Assembly (NCBI GenBank): GCA_030526775.1
Contig: JAUNCA010000003.1
Coordinates: forward strand, 1-38,022
Direction of reading: 5' to 3'
From: Coriobacteriia bacterium
GTDB taxonomy: Bacteria; Actinomycetota; Coriobacteriia; Coriobacteriales; Eggerthellaceae
Length of the DNA: 38,022 nt
This document shows positions 16,335 to 24,359 of the stretch, in pieces. The stretch's first letter is position 1; each line of letters begins with the position of its first letter. The notes beneath the pieces are model-generated. The model made no database searches. It saw nothing but the letters and a program-made list of their open reading frames with translations, and was not told the DNA's origin. The translations under genes were made by a program, and so were the position numbers.

Positions 16335-18245
16335 TTATGCGAGTTCGAACTGGGCGTTGTAGAGTTCGGCGTAGAAGCCGCCGGCAGCGAGCAGCTCGTC
16401 GTGGGTACCCTGTTCGACGATATCGCCCTCGTCCATCACCAGGATAAGGTCGGCGTTGCGGATGGTGCTTAAGCGGTGCGCGATGACGAAAGAGGTGCGG
16501 TCGCGCATAAGCTCGTCCATGGCCTGCTGGATGAGCGCTTCGGTGCGGGTGTCGACGCTCGAGGTGGCCTCGTCCAGGATGAGGATGTCGTGGTTGGCCA
16601 GCACGGCGCGCGCGATGGTGAGCAGCTGCTTTTGGCCTTGGCTGATGTTCGTGGCGTCCTCGTTGATGCGCGTGTCGTAGCCATCGGGCAGCGTGCGGAT
16701 GAACTGGTCGGCGAACGCGGCCTTCGCAGCCTCGACCACCTGCTCGTCGGTGGCGGTCATCTTGCCGTAGCGGATGTTCTCGCGGATGCTCGCGGAATAT
16801 AGCCAGGCATCCTGGAGCACCATGCTCATGGATCCGCGCAGGTCGTGACGCGTGTAATCGCGGATGTCGGTACCGTTGATGCGGATGGCGCCCCCATCGA
16901 CGTCGTAGAAACGCTCGAGCAGTTTCACCATCGTGGTCTTGCCGGCGCCCGTGGGGCCGACCAATGCGACGGTGTGTCCTGCCTCAATGCGCGCCGAGAA
17001 GTCCTTGATGACGGGCTTTTCGGGGTCGTAGCCGAACCGCACATGGTCGAACTCGATGTCCTGGACGCGCGCGGGGAAAGGTTTCGCGTCGGGGGCATCG
17101 TCTTCCATTTCGGGTTCTTCGAGGAACTCGAAGACGCGCTCGGCTGCGGCGGCCATCGATTGCAGCTGGTTCGCGACCATCGAGAGCTGGCTCATCGGTT
17201 GCGTGAGGTTCTTCACGTATTGGATGGTGGCTTGGATGTCGCCGATGGTGATGGCTCCCTGGATGGCAAGGGCTGCGCCGACGATGGCGACGGCCACATA
17301 GCCCACGTTCGCGACCGTGTTGATGAGCGGCATCATGAGCCCCGAGAAGAACTGCGATTTCCAGCCGGCGGTGTAGAGCGTGTCGTTATCGCGCCTGAAA
17401 TCATTGAGCGCGCTGTCTTCACGGTTGAACGCCTTCACGATGTTCTGGTTGGAGAACACCTCTTCGACCTGGCCATTCACGCGTCCGAGGAGCTCCTGTT
17501 GCGCGAAGAAGTACTTCTGCGAGTGCCTGACGACAAGCATGATGACGGCTCCCGAGACGGGTATCACCAGCAACGCGACAAGCGTGATGATGGGACTGAT
17601 GGTGAGCATGAGCGCGACGATGCCCACGATGCTGACCACCGAGGTGATGAGCGTCGTGACGCTTTGGCTGAGGCTTATGCCGAGCGTGTCGACGTCGTTC
17701 GTGATGCGTGACAGGACATCGCCGGTGGCGTGCGATTCGAAATACCCCATGGGCAAGCGGTTGATTTTGTGCTCGATCTCGCAACGAAGCTGGTGCGAAA
17801 GCTTCTGGATGACGCCGGCCATAATCCAGCCCTGAGCGAGTGCCAGGAAGGAAGACACCAGGTAGAGTGCTAGCACAATGAGCAAGATGGTGCCGATGGC
17901 GGCAAAGTCGATGCCACCGGTGCCTGCAATCTTGGCTGCGAGGCCGTTCGCGAGCGTGGTCGTCGCCTCGCCAAGCACCTTCGGGCCTACGACGCTGAAC
18001 ACCGTGGACCCGACGGCCATGATCATGACAACCACGATGGGCAGCTTGTATTTGCCCAGGTACGAGATGAGCTTGATGACGCTTCCCTTGAAATCCCGGG
18101 CCTTCGCACCGGGCATGCGCCCATGGGGGCCGCGTGCGGGGGTGTTTTCAATCTGCCCGGCTTCGCGTTTTTGGCGGCGCTTCTCGGCGGCTTCGGCGAT
18201 GGCTTCGGCTTGCGCTTTTCGGGTGGCTTCGTCGAACTTGCTCAT
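16335..18245 (-). CDS. ABC exporter half-transporter (consensus Walker B subunit)
   Basis: A 636-residue half-transporter with a basic, hydrophilic N-terminus (about 55 residues), six transmembrane helices and a C-terminal ATPase domain. Walker A is GPTGAGKTT, the signature reads ISQGQKQ rather than LSGGQ, and Walker B has the normal catalytic glutamate in LILDEATSSVD; the H-loop is in IAHRLSTI. A signature starting SQGQ together with an intact glutamate matches the BmrD/TmrB-like subunit of heterodimeric multidrug exporters. The ATG overlaps the stop of the upstream partner by 4 bases (ATGA), with GGGGGTG as ribosome-binding site, so equal expression is expected. The substrate cannot be predicted. 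Confidence 0.9.
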   Translation of the reverse strand: MSKFDEATRKAQAEAIAEAAEKRRQKREAGQIENTPARGPHGRMPGAKARDFKGSVIKLISYLGKYKLPIVVVMIMAVGSTVFSVVGPKVLGEATTTLANGLAAKIAGTGGIDFAAIGTILLIVLALYLVSSFLALAQGWIMAGVIQKLSHQLRCEIEHKINRLPMGYFESHATGDVLSRITNDVDTLGISLSQSVTTLITSVVSIVGIVALMLTISPIITLVALLVIPVSGAVIMLVVRHSQKYFFAQQELLGRVNGQVEEVFSNQNIVKAFNREDSALNDFRRDNDTLYTAGWKSQFFSGLMMPLINTVANVGYVAVAIVGAALAIQGAITIGDIQATIQYVKNLTQPMSQLSMVANQLQSMAAAAERVFEFLEEPEMEDDAPDAKPFPARVQDIEFDHVRFGYDPEKPVIKDFSARIEAGHTVALVGPTGAGKTTMVKLLERFYDVDGGAIRINGTDIRDYTRHDLRGSMSMVLQDAWLYSASIRENIRYGKMTATDEQVVEAAKAAFADQFIRTLPDGYDTRINEDATNISQGQKQLLTIARAVLANHDILILDEATSSVDTRTEALIQQAMDELMRDRTSFVIAHRLSTIRNADLILVMDEGDIVEQGTHDELLAAGGFYAELYNAQFELA

Positions 18246-20272
18246 CGCACACCCCCTTGAACGCCGAGCTCTTCGGGCGAAAGCTGCGATTTCGCGATCT
18301 CCTGGTACACCTTGCAGCTGGCCAGCAGCTCTTTGTGCGTTCCAATGCCCGCGATGCGGCCACGGTCGAGCACGATAATCTGGTCGGCGTTCAGGATCGT
18401 GGCGATACGCTGCGCCACGATGATGACGGTGGCGTTGCCGGTGGTTTTGCGGAGTTCGGCGCGCAGGGCCTGGTCGGTTTTATAGTCGAGCGCGCTGAAG
18501 CTGTCATCGAAGAGCAGGATGGGTGCCTGTTTCGCGATGGCGCGGGCGATGGACAGGCGCTGCCGCTGTCCGCCCGACACGTTGGTACCGCCTTGTGCGA
18601 CATCGCGCCCGTAGCCGTCTTCGCCGTCCTCGATGAAGCCGTCGGCCTGTGCGATGCGAGCCGCCTCGCGCATGGCCTCGTCGCTGATGCCGGGATCGGC
18701 ATATTTCAGGTTACTTTCGATGGTGCCGCTGAACAGCGCGCTTTTCTGCGGCACGTAACCGATGACGTCGTGGAGATCGGATTGGCGGACATCGCGCACA
18801 TCCGTGCCGGCGATGCGCACCGACCCGCCGTTTACGTCGTAGAAGCGGGGAATGAGGTTGAGCACGGTTGATTTGCCGCTGCCCGTGCCGCCGATGATGG
18901 CGGTGGTCTGGCCGGGTTGCGCCGTGAACGAGATATCGTCGAGCACGTTTTGCTCGGCGTCGCCGTAGTGGAATGTCACGTGGTCGAATTCCACCGGATA
19001 CCCTGTGGTCCGGGGCTTCAGTTCGCTTGGCTGGGCGGGGTCGACGATGCTCGGCGTGGTGTCGAGCACCTCGTCGATACGTGTGGCTGCCACATTCGCA
19101 CGCGGCAGCATGATGGCGATGGTGGACAGCATGAGGAAGCTCATGACGATGACCATCGCATACGTGATGAACGCGATCATCTCGCCGACTTGCATCATGC
19201 CCATATCTATCTGCTGTGCCGCAGTCCAAACGATGAGCGCAGCCCCGCCATTCATGATGAGGGTCATGCCGGGGAACATGAACATCATGGTTCGGCTGGT
19301 GAACAACTGCGTGCGCATGAGGTCGCTACTCGCCAGGTTGAACCGGTCCTGCGCGATGTCCTCGCGGCGGAACGCACGCACCACCTGCACGCCCGTGAGA
19401 CTCTCGCGGGAAACCAGGTTCACGCGGTCGATGAGCTTTTGCATGATGCGGAACTTCGGGTAGGTGATGCCGAAGAGCGTGGCCACTAGCCCGATAACCA
19501 GCGCAACGCTGAGCACGATAATCCAGCTCATCGAGACGTTCGTGGTTGAAATCATGATGACGCCGCCGATGCCCAGGATGGGGGCGTACAGCACCATGCG
19601 CATGAGCATGATGAGCACCATCTGCACCTGCATGATGTCATTGGTTGAGCGCGTGATGAGGCTTGCGGTGGAGAAGCGGTTGAGCTCGGTGGCGCTGAAC
19701 GACACCACCTTGGTGAAGAGCCGCTCGCGCAACGAACGGGCGATTTCCGCGCCGGCTCGCGAGGCGATAAGGCCTACGAGCACGGAGCACGCCACCATTC
19801 CGAGCGTCACGAGCAGCATGAGCCCGCCCGTGGTAAAAAGGTAGCCCATCTGAATGGCGTTCACGTCCACGCCGCACGCTTCAAGTTCTTGTTGCGTGGC
19901 GGCAATGGCCCGCTGCGTGGCCACGCCTTCGTCGGTCTTGTCGTCAACCAGGAAGGCAGAAATGGCGAGAGCATCTATGGCTTCCCGATCGGTATCGGCT
20001 GCTATGTGGTAATACCCATCGTCGCCAAGTTCGTATGCAGCCTCGAACGCTTGGCGGTCTGCGGTATCCAGGGAAACGGCCGTCGTTTCGAAGGTTTGCA
20101 CGCGCATTACGTCGGGCGATGCGTGTTCGATGCCGCGTTGCTGGATGCCCACGTCGACGATGACGGACGTGAAGGTGGGCAGCGCCAAATCGCATACTGC
20201 CTGCCCGATGAGCAGGATGAAGATGAGCATCAATTCGCCCACGTGATTCTTCAGATGCTTGAGGATGCGCAT
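18242..20272 (-). CDS. ABC exporter half-transporter (degenerate-site subunit, extracytoplasmic insert)
   Basis: A 676-residue partner of the downstream half-transporter. Six transmembrane helices are followed by an ATPase domain with Walker A GGTGSGKST and a perfect signature VSGGQRQR. Walker B ends in DDSFSALD, so the catalytic glutamate is replaced, as in the BmrC-type subunit of asymmetric exporters. About 110 residues between helices 1 and 2 (from GIQQRGIEHASPD to about NAIQMGYL) form an extra domain expected outside the membrane. This insert may contact substrate or another surface protein. The start has AAAGG about 7 bases upstream. It is the first gene of the pair, and the region upstream has several hairpins. 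Confidence 0.9.
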   Translation of the reverse strand: MRILKHLKNHVGELMLIFILLIGQAVCDLALPTFTSVIVDVGIQQRGIEHASPDVMRVQTFETTAVSLDTADRQAFEAAYELGDDGYYHIAADTDREAIDALAISAFLVDDKTDEGVATQRAIAATQQELEACGVDVNAIQMGYLFTTGGLMLLVTLGMVACSVLVGLIASRAGAEIARSLRERLFTKVVSFSATELNRFSTASLITRSTNDIMQVQMVLIMLMRMVLYAPILGIGGVIMISTTNVSMSWIIVLSVALVIGLVATLFGITYPKFRIMQKLIDRVNLVSRESLTGVQVVRAFRREDIAQDRFNLASSDLMRTQLFTSRTMMFMFPGMTLIMNGGAALIVWTAAQQIDMGMMQVGEMIAFITYAMVIVMSFLMLSTIAIMLPRANVAATRIDEVLDTTPSIVDPAQPSELKPRTTGYPVEFDHVTFHYGDAEQNVLDDISFTAQPGQTTAIIGGTGSGKSTVLNLIPRFYDVNGGSVRIAGTDVRDVRQSDLHDVIGYVPQKSALFSGTIESNLKYADPGISDEAMREAARIAQADGFIEDGEDGYGRDVAQGGTNVSGGQRQRLSIARAIAKQAPILLFDDSFSALDYKTDQALRAELRKTTGNATVIIVAQRIATILNADQIIVLDRGRIAGIGTHKELLASCKVYQEIAKSQLSPEELGVQGGVR

Positions 20273-20363
20273 GCCGTGCCTTTCGCGGTAATCCGCGTAT
20301 CGTAAATTTCAGGCAATTATTTTCACACGTACCGTGCTAAAAGCGTCGTGCACGTTCTAAAAG

Positions 20364-20387
20364 CACGGAAAATGCGTGTCTTCCGTG
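20364..20387. other. Small hairpin upstream of the ABC exporter pair
   Basis: CACGGAA and TTCCGTG pair over a 10-base loop. The left arm lies in GCACGGAAAATG, which is nearly repeated as CCACGGAAAATG at the foot of the hairpin starting at 20464. Role unknown. Confidence 0.3.
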
Positions 20388-20393
20388 AGCGCG

Positions 20394-20426
20394 AAATGAG
20401 TCGAAGAACGTATCTTCGACTCATTT
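20394..20426. repeat. AATGAGTC hairpin, copy A
   Basis: AAATGAGTCGAAGA and TCTTCGACTCATTT form a perfect 14-bp stem with a 5-base loop, followed by TTTTT on the plus strand. It is almost the exact reverse complement of the copy at 20464-20494, so the two form a large inverted pair in one intergenic region. Confidence 0.7.
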
Positions 20427-20463
20427 TTGCAAGGAATTTCTCGTCTGAAAAGATGCCACGGAA

Positions 20464-20494
20464 AATGAGTCAAAGATACGTTCTTCGACTCATT
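20464..20494 (-). terminator. AATGAGTC hairpin, copy B, terminator of the clostripain gene
   Basis: AATGAGTCAAAGA and TCTTCGACTCATT pair with a single mismatch over a 5-base loop. On the minus strand it begins 16 bases after the clostripain-family gene stop and ends in TTTT, a good intrinsic terminator. Confidence 0.7.
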
Positions 20495-20509
20495 CTCCGT
20501 TTTGTGTTC

Positions 20510-22486
20510 TTACCCCAGCTCTTCGGGTTCGATCTTGCCGCCCTTGGAGTGCATCAGAACCGGGTCGGAATACGTGACGTTGCCGAGGACGTCCACAATC
20601 TCGAAGCGGTACAGGAAGTCGCCATCGCCGAGGTCGGTGTCCTTGATTTCCAACCCGTTGTGCCACGTGATGGTTGCCAGTTCGATTTCCTCGCCATCGC
20701 CCGTTGCGATGTCGGTGGCCATGAACAGGAACGCCACCTCGTCGCCTTCCTTCAGTGTGCGCATGTTCTTCGCGGCGGTGCCGCTGGCCTCGTCGATGCC
20801 GTCGTAGGCACCTAAGATTTCGAAACGGCTCTGGTCGAAGCGCCACGCGGCGATGATGTTGGAACGCTCGCCGTTGATGTTCACGGGTATCGCATACAGG
20901 TTGTAGTCTTCGGTTTCGCTCACCACCTGTGCATTCACGAAGTTGTCGTCGATGGCCAGCCAGGTTCCCTGGAAGTTGTCGGTGAACACGCCGGCATCCC
21001 AGTCGGCATTGATGTCGTTATCGGTGCCCAAGGGCAAGTAGAGGCTGTCATCCAGGTCGTAGAAGCCCAGGTTGAAGCGAACCGACGCCACCTTATCGAA
21101 GCCCTTGGTGAAGGTCAAGCGCAGGTGCAGGTCGGAATCGATGCCCTGGGTGAACCTGATTTTGATTTTGTCTTCGGTGATCGGCTTGACCTTTTCTTCC
21201 TTCTTGGCGCCCTTCTTCGACCAGTCTACCTTGTCGTAGTTGCCGTACAGCACCGAGAGGTACTGGAGATAAGCGACATTGCCGGTAATCTCGTCGGTGA
21301 TTTCCTCGTAGCGCTTGTACACTTCGCCGTTCAAGGCCAGCGGGTAGAAGACGGAAAGGCCGTGCGCCTTCGAGCGGTCGGTGCCGTTTACGGAGTAGAT
21401 AACCGCATCGTCAAGCGCCTCGACGACCTTGCCCGCGTGCGGCGCAAGCACGCTGTCGGTGTTCTTCATAAGGTGGCCCAGGTCAATCATGTCGGTGAAG
21501 CCCTGCGCTTGCGTGTTGCCGCCATAGTTTTCCGTGCGGCCGGCTCCCTGTGCGATGACGCGCAGGTCCTGCGTGTTACCCGTTGCGGTGAAAATCTCGT
21601 GCGATGCGGCCTCGAATGCCTCGGCGAGCGCCGGCACTTTCGAGAGGTCCGTGACGGAGAGCGTCGCCATACTGTCGGTGTAGGAATTCACGCACTTGAA
21701 GTAGTAGCTGTCGCAGATTCCGCGCGTGAGCTCGGCTACATCCATGCCCGGGTACTGGGCGAGCCAGGCGGGCCACACGTCGTAGGCCCAACCGCCGCCG
21801 GGCTCGGTTTCCTCGGAGGCAATGAGGTAATCGCCATACGGCTCCACAGCTTGCGCGGTTTCGAGCGTAGCCATCAGGCAGGTGTCGAAGCCGACGACGT
21901 CGAAGTGATGATTAGCCTTCTTCAGGGCACGCGCCATTTCGGGGAGGGTGAGCGTGTCGATCTCGCCCTGCTTGCTGGCATGCAGCTCATCGGCGCACAC
22001 GCCCACGAGCGTTCCGCCGCCATGATCCCAGAAGATGAGCATCGTGCGGTCGGCGGGATACTTCTTAACACCCCAGGTGATGAAGTCGGCAAGCGTGTCG
22101 GCCGCGCCCATCGAGGCAAGCGGTTTGTCCTCGACGAAAGCGATGCCCTCGGGTTCGGCCACGTAGCGCTCGATCTTCTTCGCGGTAATCACGTTGTTGC
22201 GCCATTTCTTGGCGCCGCCGGTCTGGATGACGAAGTTCACGTTCTTGCCCAAATCGGAGCCCGTAAGCTCGATGAGGTTCTCGGTTGCCAAGCCCGACTG
22301 GCTTTCGAGGTCGGAGCCGCACATGTACACGAGCACGGTCCACGTGGTGTCGGCGTCGCCGGCATCTTGGGGTTCCCCCAGGTCGTTCGTGTACGGCGAG
22401 CAGCTTGCCAAGGGAATGGCCAGCAACAGCGCAGCGAGGCAGGACAGCAGGAACACCTTGAGCGAGTTCGAGTTCGTGCGGGTCAT
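20510..22486 (-). CDS. Clostripain-family (C11) cysteine peptidase lipoprotein
   Basis: A 658-residue lipoprotein. The signal peptide ends in a lipobox (LASC, lipidated Cys29), so the protein should sit on the outer face of the membrane. A caspase-like C11 fold follows, with VLVYMCGSDLES at 51-62, catalytic His155 in LIFWDHGGGT and catalytic Cys203 in VVGFDTCLMATLE. The last 200 residues are beta-rich without an evident domain name. Relatives cut after basic residues and often self-process; the true target here is unknown. The start at 22486 is chosen because GGAGG and AAGGGG lie just upstream and it gives a proper signal peptide; a start at 22549 would add a non-signal extension from inside a hairpin. 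Single-gene unit. Confidence 0.85.
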   Translation of the reverse strand: MTRTNSNSLKVFLLSCLAALLLAIPLASCSPYTNDLGEPQDAGDADTTWTVLVYMCGSDLESQSGLATENLIELTGSDLGKNVNFVIQTGGAKKWRNNVITAKKIERYVAEPEGIAFVEDKPLASMGAADTLADFITWGVKKYPADRTMLIFWDHGGGTLVGVCADELHASKQGEIDTLTLPEMARALKKANHHFDVVGFDTCLMATLETAQAVEPYGDYLIASEETEPGGGWAYDVWPAWLAQYPGMDVAELTRGICDSYYFKCVNSYTDSMATLSVTDLSKVPALAEAFEAASHEIFTATGNTQDLRVIAQGAGRTENYGGNTQAQGFTDMIDLGHLMKNTDSVLAPHAGKVVEALDDAVIYSVNGTDRSKAHGLSVFYPLALNGEVYKRYEEITDEITGNVAYLQYLSVLYGNYDKVDWSKKGAKKEEKVKPITEDKIKIRFTQGIDSDLHLRLTFTKGFDKVASVRFNLGFYDLDDSLYLPLGTDNDINADWDAGVFTDNFQGTWLAIDDNFVNAQVVSETEDYNLYAIPVNINGERSNIIAAWRFDQSRFEILGAYDGIDEASGTAAKNMRTLKEGDEVAFLFMATDIATGDGEEIELATITWHNGLEIKDTDLGDGDFLYRFEIVDVLGNVTYSDPVLMHSKGGKIEPEELG

Positions 22487-22535
22487 GGATTCCCCTTCCT
22501 CCGGGGTGCGGCAACACGTATTCAGTTTAACCCGG

Positions 22536-22570
22536 AATGAGCCAAACATGACAGTCGTGTTTGGCTCATT
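22536..22570. terminator. AATGAGCC hairpin between cytX and the clostripain gene
   Basis: AATGAGCCAAACA and TGTTTGGCTCATT form a perfect 13-bp stem with a 9-base loop, starting 24 bases after the cytX stop. It lacks a clear T-run but shares the AATGAG(C/T)C foot with the two hairpins at 20394-20494. Confidence 0.5.
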
Positions 22571-22594
22571 CAGCTGGAGGTTCTGATTGGATGG

Positions 22595-23770
22595 TTAGGC
22601 TTTACGCAAAAGCTTGTCGAGGACGATGGCGGCCAAGGCGATGATGAGCATCACGGGCAGCGTGTTGCCACACGGAATGTCCCAACCCAGCGAGAAGCGG
22701 TACAGGATGAAGCCTGCCAGCCAGAGCGCGGCGTTGCGCCAGTCGATGGGGGAGTCCGCGTTGTCACGGTGAAGTACGAAGTAGTCGACGACCACGATGG
22801 TTGCCATCGGCGCGAACACCGAACCGATGAGATAGAGGAATTCCTCGAAGTTGCCCACGGGCGCGAAGATGGCGAGCAGCGTGCCGATGACGGCGGCTGC
22901 GATGCCGCAGATGCGCGCATCGAGTTTCTCGGAAATCGCGTTTGCGGAAACGCCGGCCGATTGCGCATCTAGGAAGGTCGTGGTGACGGTGGAGAACACG
23001 ACCACGAGGATGCCGACCACGCCGAGGCCCGCCTGCGCGAGCACGACGGCCACGTCATCGGAGCCCGCGAACAGCGCGCAGCCCAGGCCGATGACGAACA
23101 TCCAGCAACTGCCGATGCCATAGGCTAGGGTTGCCAGCGCCGTGCCGGCTTTGGGGTTGGTGGCTTCGCGCGTGTAGTCGCCTGCAACGGGCAGCCAGGA
23201 AAGCGGCATGGCGGCGGCGAGCTCGACGGCGGCGCCGAATGAGAGGCTACCGTCCTCGATTCCCGGGATGGGCACGCCCGACCCGAACACGGTGGCGCTA
23301 ATGACGAACGTGAGCGCGAACAGCAGCAACGCGGCTGCGGACTGGACCTTGCCCATGCGCTTCACGCCGATGGCGATCCACAGCACGATGAGTGCGCCGA
23401 TGACCACGCACCAGCCTGCCATGCCGAGTGCTGGCACCAGCAAGCTTGCCGCAGCGCCGCCCGACATGACCATGATTGCGGTCCATCCGACGAGTTGCAG
23501 GACGTTGGCGGCGGAAAAGCCATCTGCGCCGAAGCGTCCGAAGGAGCGACCGACCGCCTGCATGGCCGATGCGCCGGTTTGCGCGCTTACAAGCGAGACC
23601 AGCCAGAACAGCGCGCATCCGATGATGTGGCCGACCAAGATGGCCGCAATGCCCAGGCCGAGACCGAGCGGCGCGAAAAACGTGCCAGTGAGTATCTCGG
23701 CAAGCGAAACGGATGCGCCGAACCAAACCAGTCCGAGCGTTGGGGTTGATAGATTACGTTCTTGAAGCAT
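22595..23770 (-). CDS. cytX: CytX-like hydroxymethylpyrimidine permease (NCS1 family)
   Basis: A 391-residue membrane protein with about 12 transmembrane helices. It belongs to the nucleobase:cation symporter-1 family (GLVWFGASVSLAEILTGTFF at the N-terminus). CytX members are thought to import the thiamine pyrimidine precursor HMP, and the TPP riboswitch directly upstream is strong support for that role over general cytosine uptake. The ATG at 23770 is chosen because its ribosome-binding site, AAGGGAG, forms the 3' end of the riboswitch; the longer frame from 23800 would start inside the riboswitch. No other thiamine genes are in the window, so it probably works with a salvage pathway elsewhere. 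Confidence 0.88.
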   Translation of the reverse strand: MLQERNLSTPTLGLVWFGASVSLAEILTGTFFAPLGLGLGIAAILVGHIIGCALFWLVSLVSAQTGASAMQAVGRSFGRFGADGFSAANVLQLVGWTAIMVMSGGAAASLLVPALGMAGWCVVIGALIVLWIAIGVKRMGKVQSAAALLLFALTFVISATVFGSGVPIPGIEDGSLSFGAAVELAAAMPLSWLPVAGDYTREATNPKAGTALATLAYGIGSCWMFVIGLGCALFAGSDDVAVVLAQAGLGVVGILVVVFSTVTTTFLDAQSAGVSANAISEKLDARICGIAAAVIGTLLAIFAPVGNFEEFLYLIGSVFAPMATIVVVDYFVLHRDNADSPIDWRNAALWLAGFILYRFSLGWDIPCGNTLPVMLIIALAAIVLDKLLRKA

Positions 23771-23776
23771 GCTAGC

Positions 23777-23868
23777 TCCCTTCGGCGGCATTACCCGCAT
23801 CAGGTTCCTCGGGTCGAAGCGGGTTTACGCTTCCTCTCAGCCCGCATCACGCGAGCTCCCCTTCGTCC
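23777..23868 (-). promoter_or_regulatory. TPP riboswitch (THI element) controlling cytX
   Basis: On the minus strand the leader shows the conserved TPP-aptamer blocks in order: GCGGGCTGAGAGG, then ACCC, then GAACCTGATGCGGGTAATGC, then CGAAGGGAGC. No terminator stem with a T-run lies between aptamer and gene. The AAGGGAG at the 3' end is the cytX ribosome-binding site, which points to control at translation initiation when TPP binds. A -10-like TATACT lies upstream at 23891-23886. Confidence 0.95.
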
Positions 23869-23984
23869 GTTTTCGGACTTGTGACAGTATAGCGAAGCGC
23901 TCGTAAAGGGAAAGTGGTGGGTTCGCCCAGGTGTGCTATTATTACCGTCACCGTGTTTGGCGTACCATGGGGAAAGGAGCAAGT

Positions 23985-24104
23985 GTGGCGAGGTATAACC
24001 CGAAAAAGGATCCGTACAAAAACGGAACTTATATCCTGATTACCCTGATTATCTGCGCAATTGCCGTTCTCGTGGTGGTCGCACGTTGCTCGACTGGCCA
24101 CTAG
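23985..24104 (+). CDS. 39-residue single-pass membrane peptide
   Basis: A short open frame: a polar, basic N-terminus (MARYNPKKDPYKNGT), one hydrophobic helix of about 18 residues (ILITLIICAIAVLVVVA) and a short tail (RCSTGH). The GTG start has AAAGGAG at 23973-23979, spacing 5. An in-frame ATG at 23967 would lengthen it by six residues but has no such site. A possible -10 box TATTAT lies at 23937-23942. It ends 16 bases before the tRNA gene. No family is recognised; a good ribosome-binding site and typical membrane-peptide make-up support a real gene. Confidence 0.6.
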   Translation: MARYNPKKDPYKNGTYILITLIICAIAVLVVVARCSTGH

Positions 24105-24120
24105 GCCGACATTTTGAAGC

Positions 24121-24197
24121 GTCCCCTTAGCTCAGCTGGATAGAGCGTTTGCCTCCGGAGCAAAAGGCCGTGGGTTCGAATCCCGCAGGGGACGCCA
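24121..24197 (+). tRNA. tRNA-Arg (anticodon CCG)
   Basis: A complete cloverleaf of 77 bases including the encoded CCA end. The acceptor stem is GTCCCCT with AGGGGAC and the D arm has TAGCTCAGCTGGATAGAGC. The anticodon stem TTTGC/GCAAA encloses the loop CTCCGGA with anticodon CCG (reads CGG, arginine). The T arm is GTGGGTTCGAATCCCGC. No repeat or integrase suggests use as an integration site here. Confidence 0.95.
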
Positions 24198-24258
24198 GCA
24201 TTCCTGGTTGAATAAACGCCCCAACTTGCGTGCGCACTCAACGCGCGCTGCCCTCGCT

Positions 24259-24294
24259 AAATTTCATGAAGGGACAGTCCCTTTTATGAAATTT
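24259..24294. repeat. Palindromic intergenic repeat, copy 1
   Basis: An imperfect palindrome with outer arms AAATTTCAT/ATGAAATTT and the core AAGGGACAGTCCCTT. The same core and AAATTTCAT arm recur at 34019-34051. It resembles REP-type elements mobilised by REP-associated transposases, but no such transposase is in the window. Confidence 0.7.
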
Positions 24295-24359
24295 TCTTCT
24301 TGCGAGTAATACGTTATCCTCGCTGGAGAAGTGTTGCTGCCATCTGTGGAAGGGTTTTC

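Noticed and set aside
20394-20494. CRISPR array
   Set aside because: The two units are inverted copies of a hairpin with no regular spacers and no cas genes.
24121-24300. Integration site of a mobile element at tRNA-Arg
   Set aside because: No integrase, no duplicated tRNA 3' end and no phage or plasmid genes are seen downstream.
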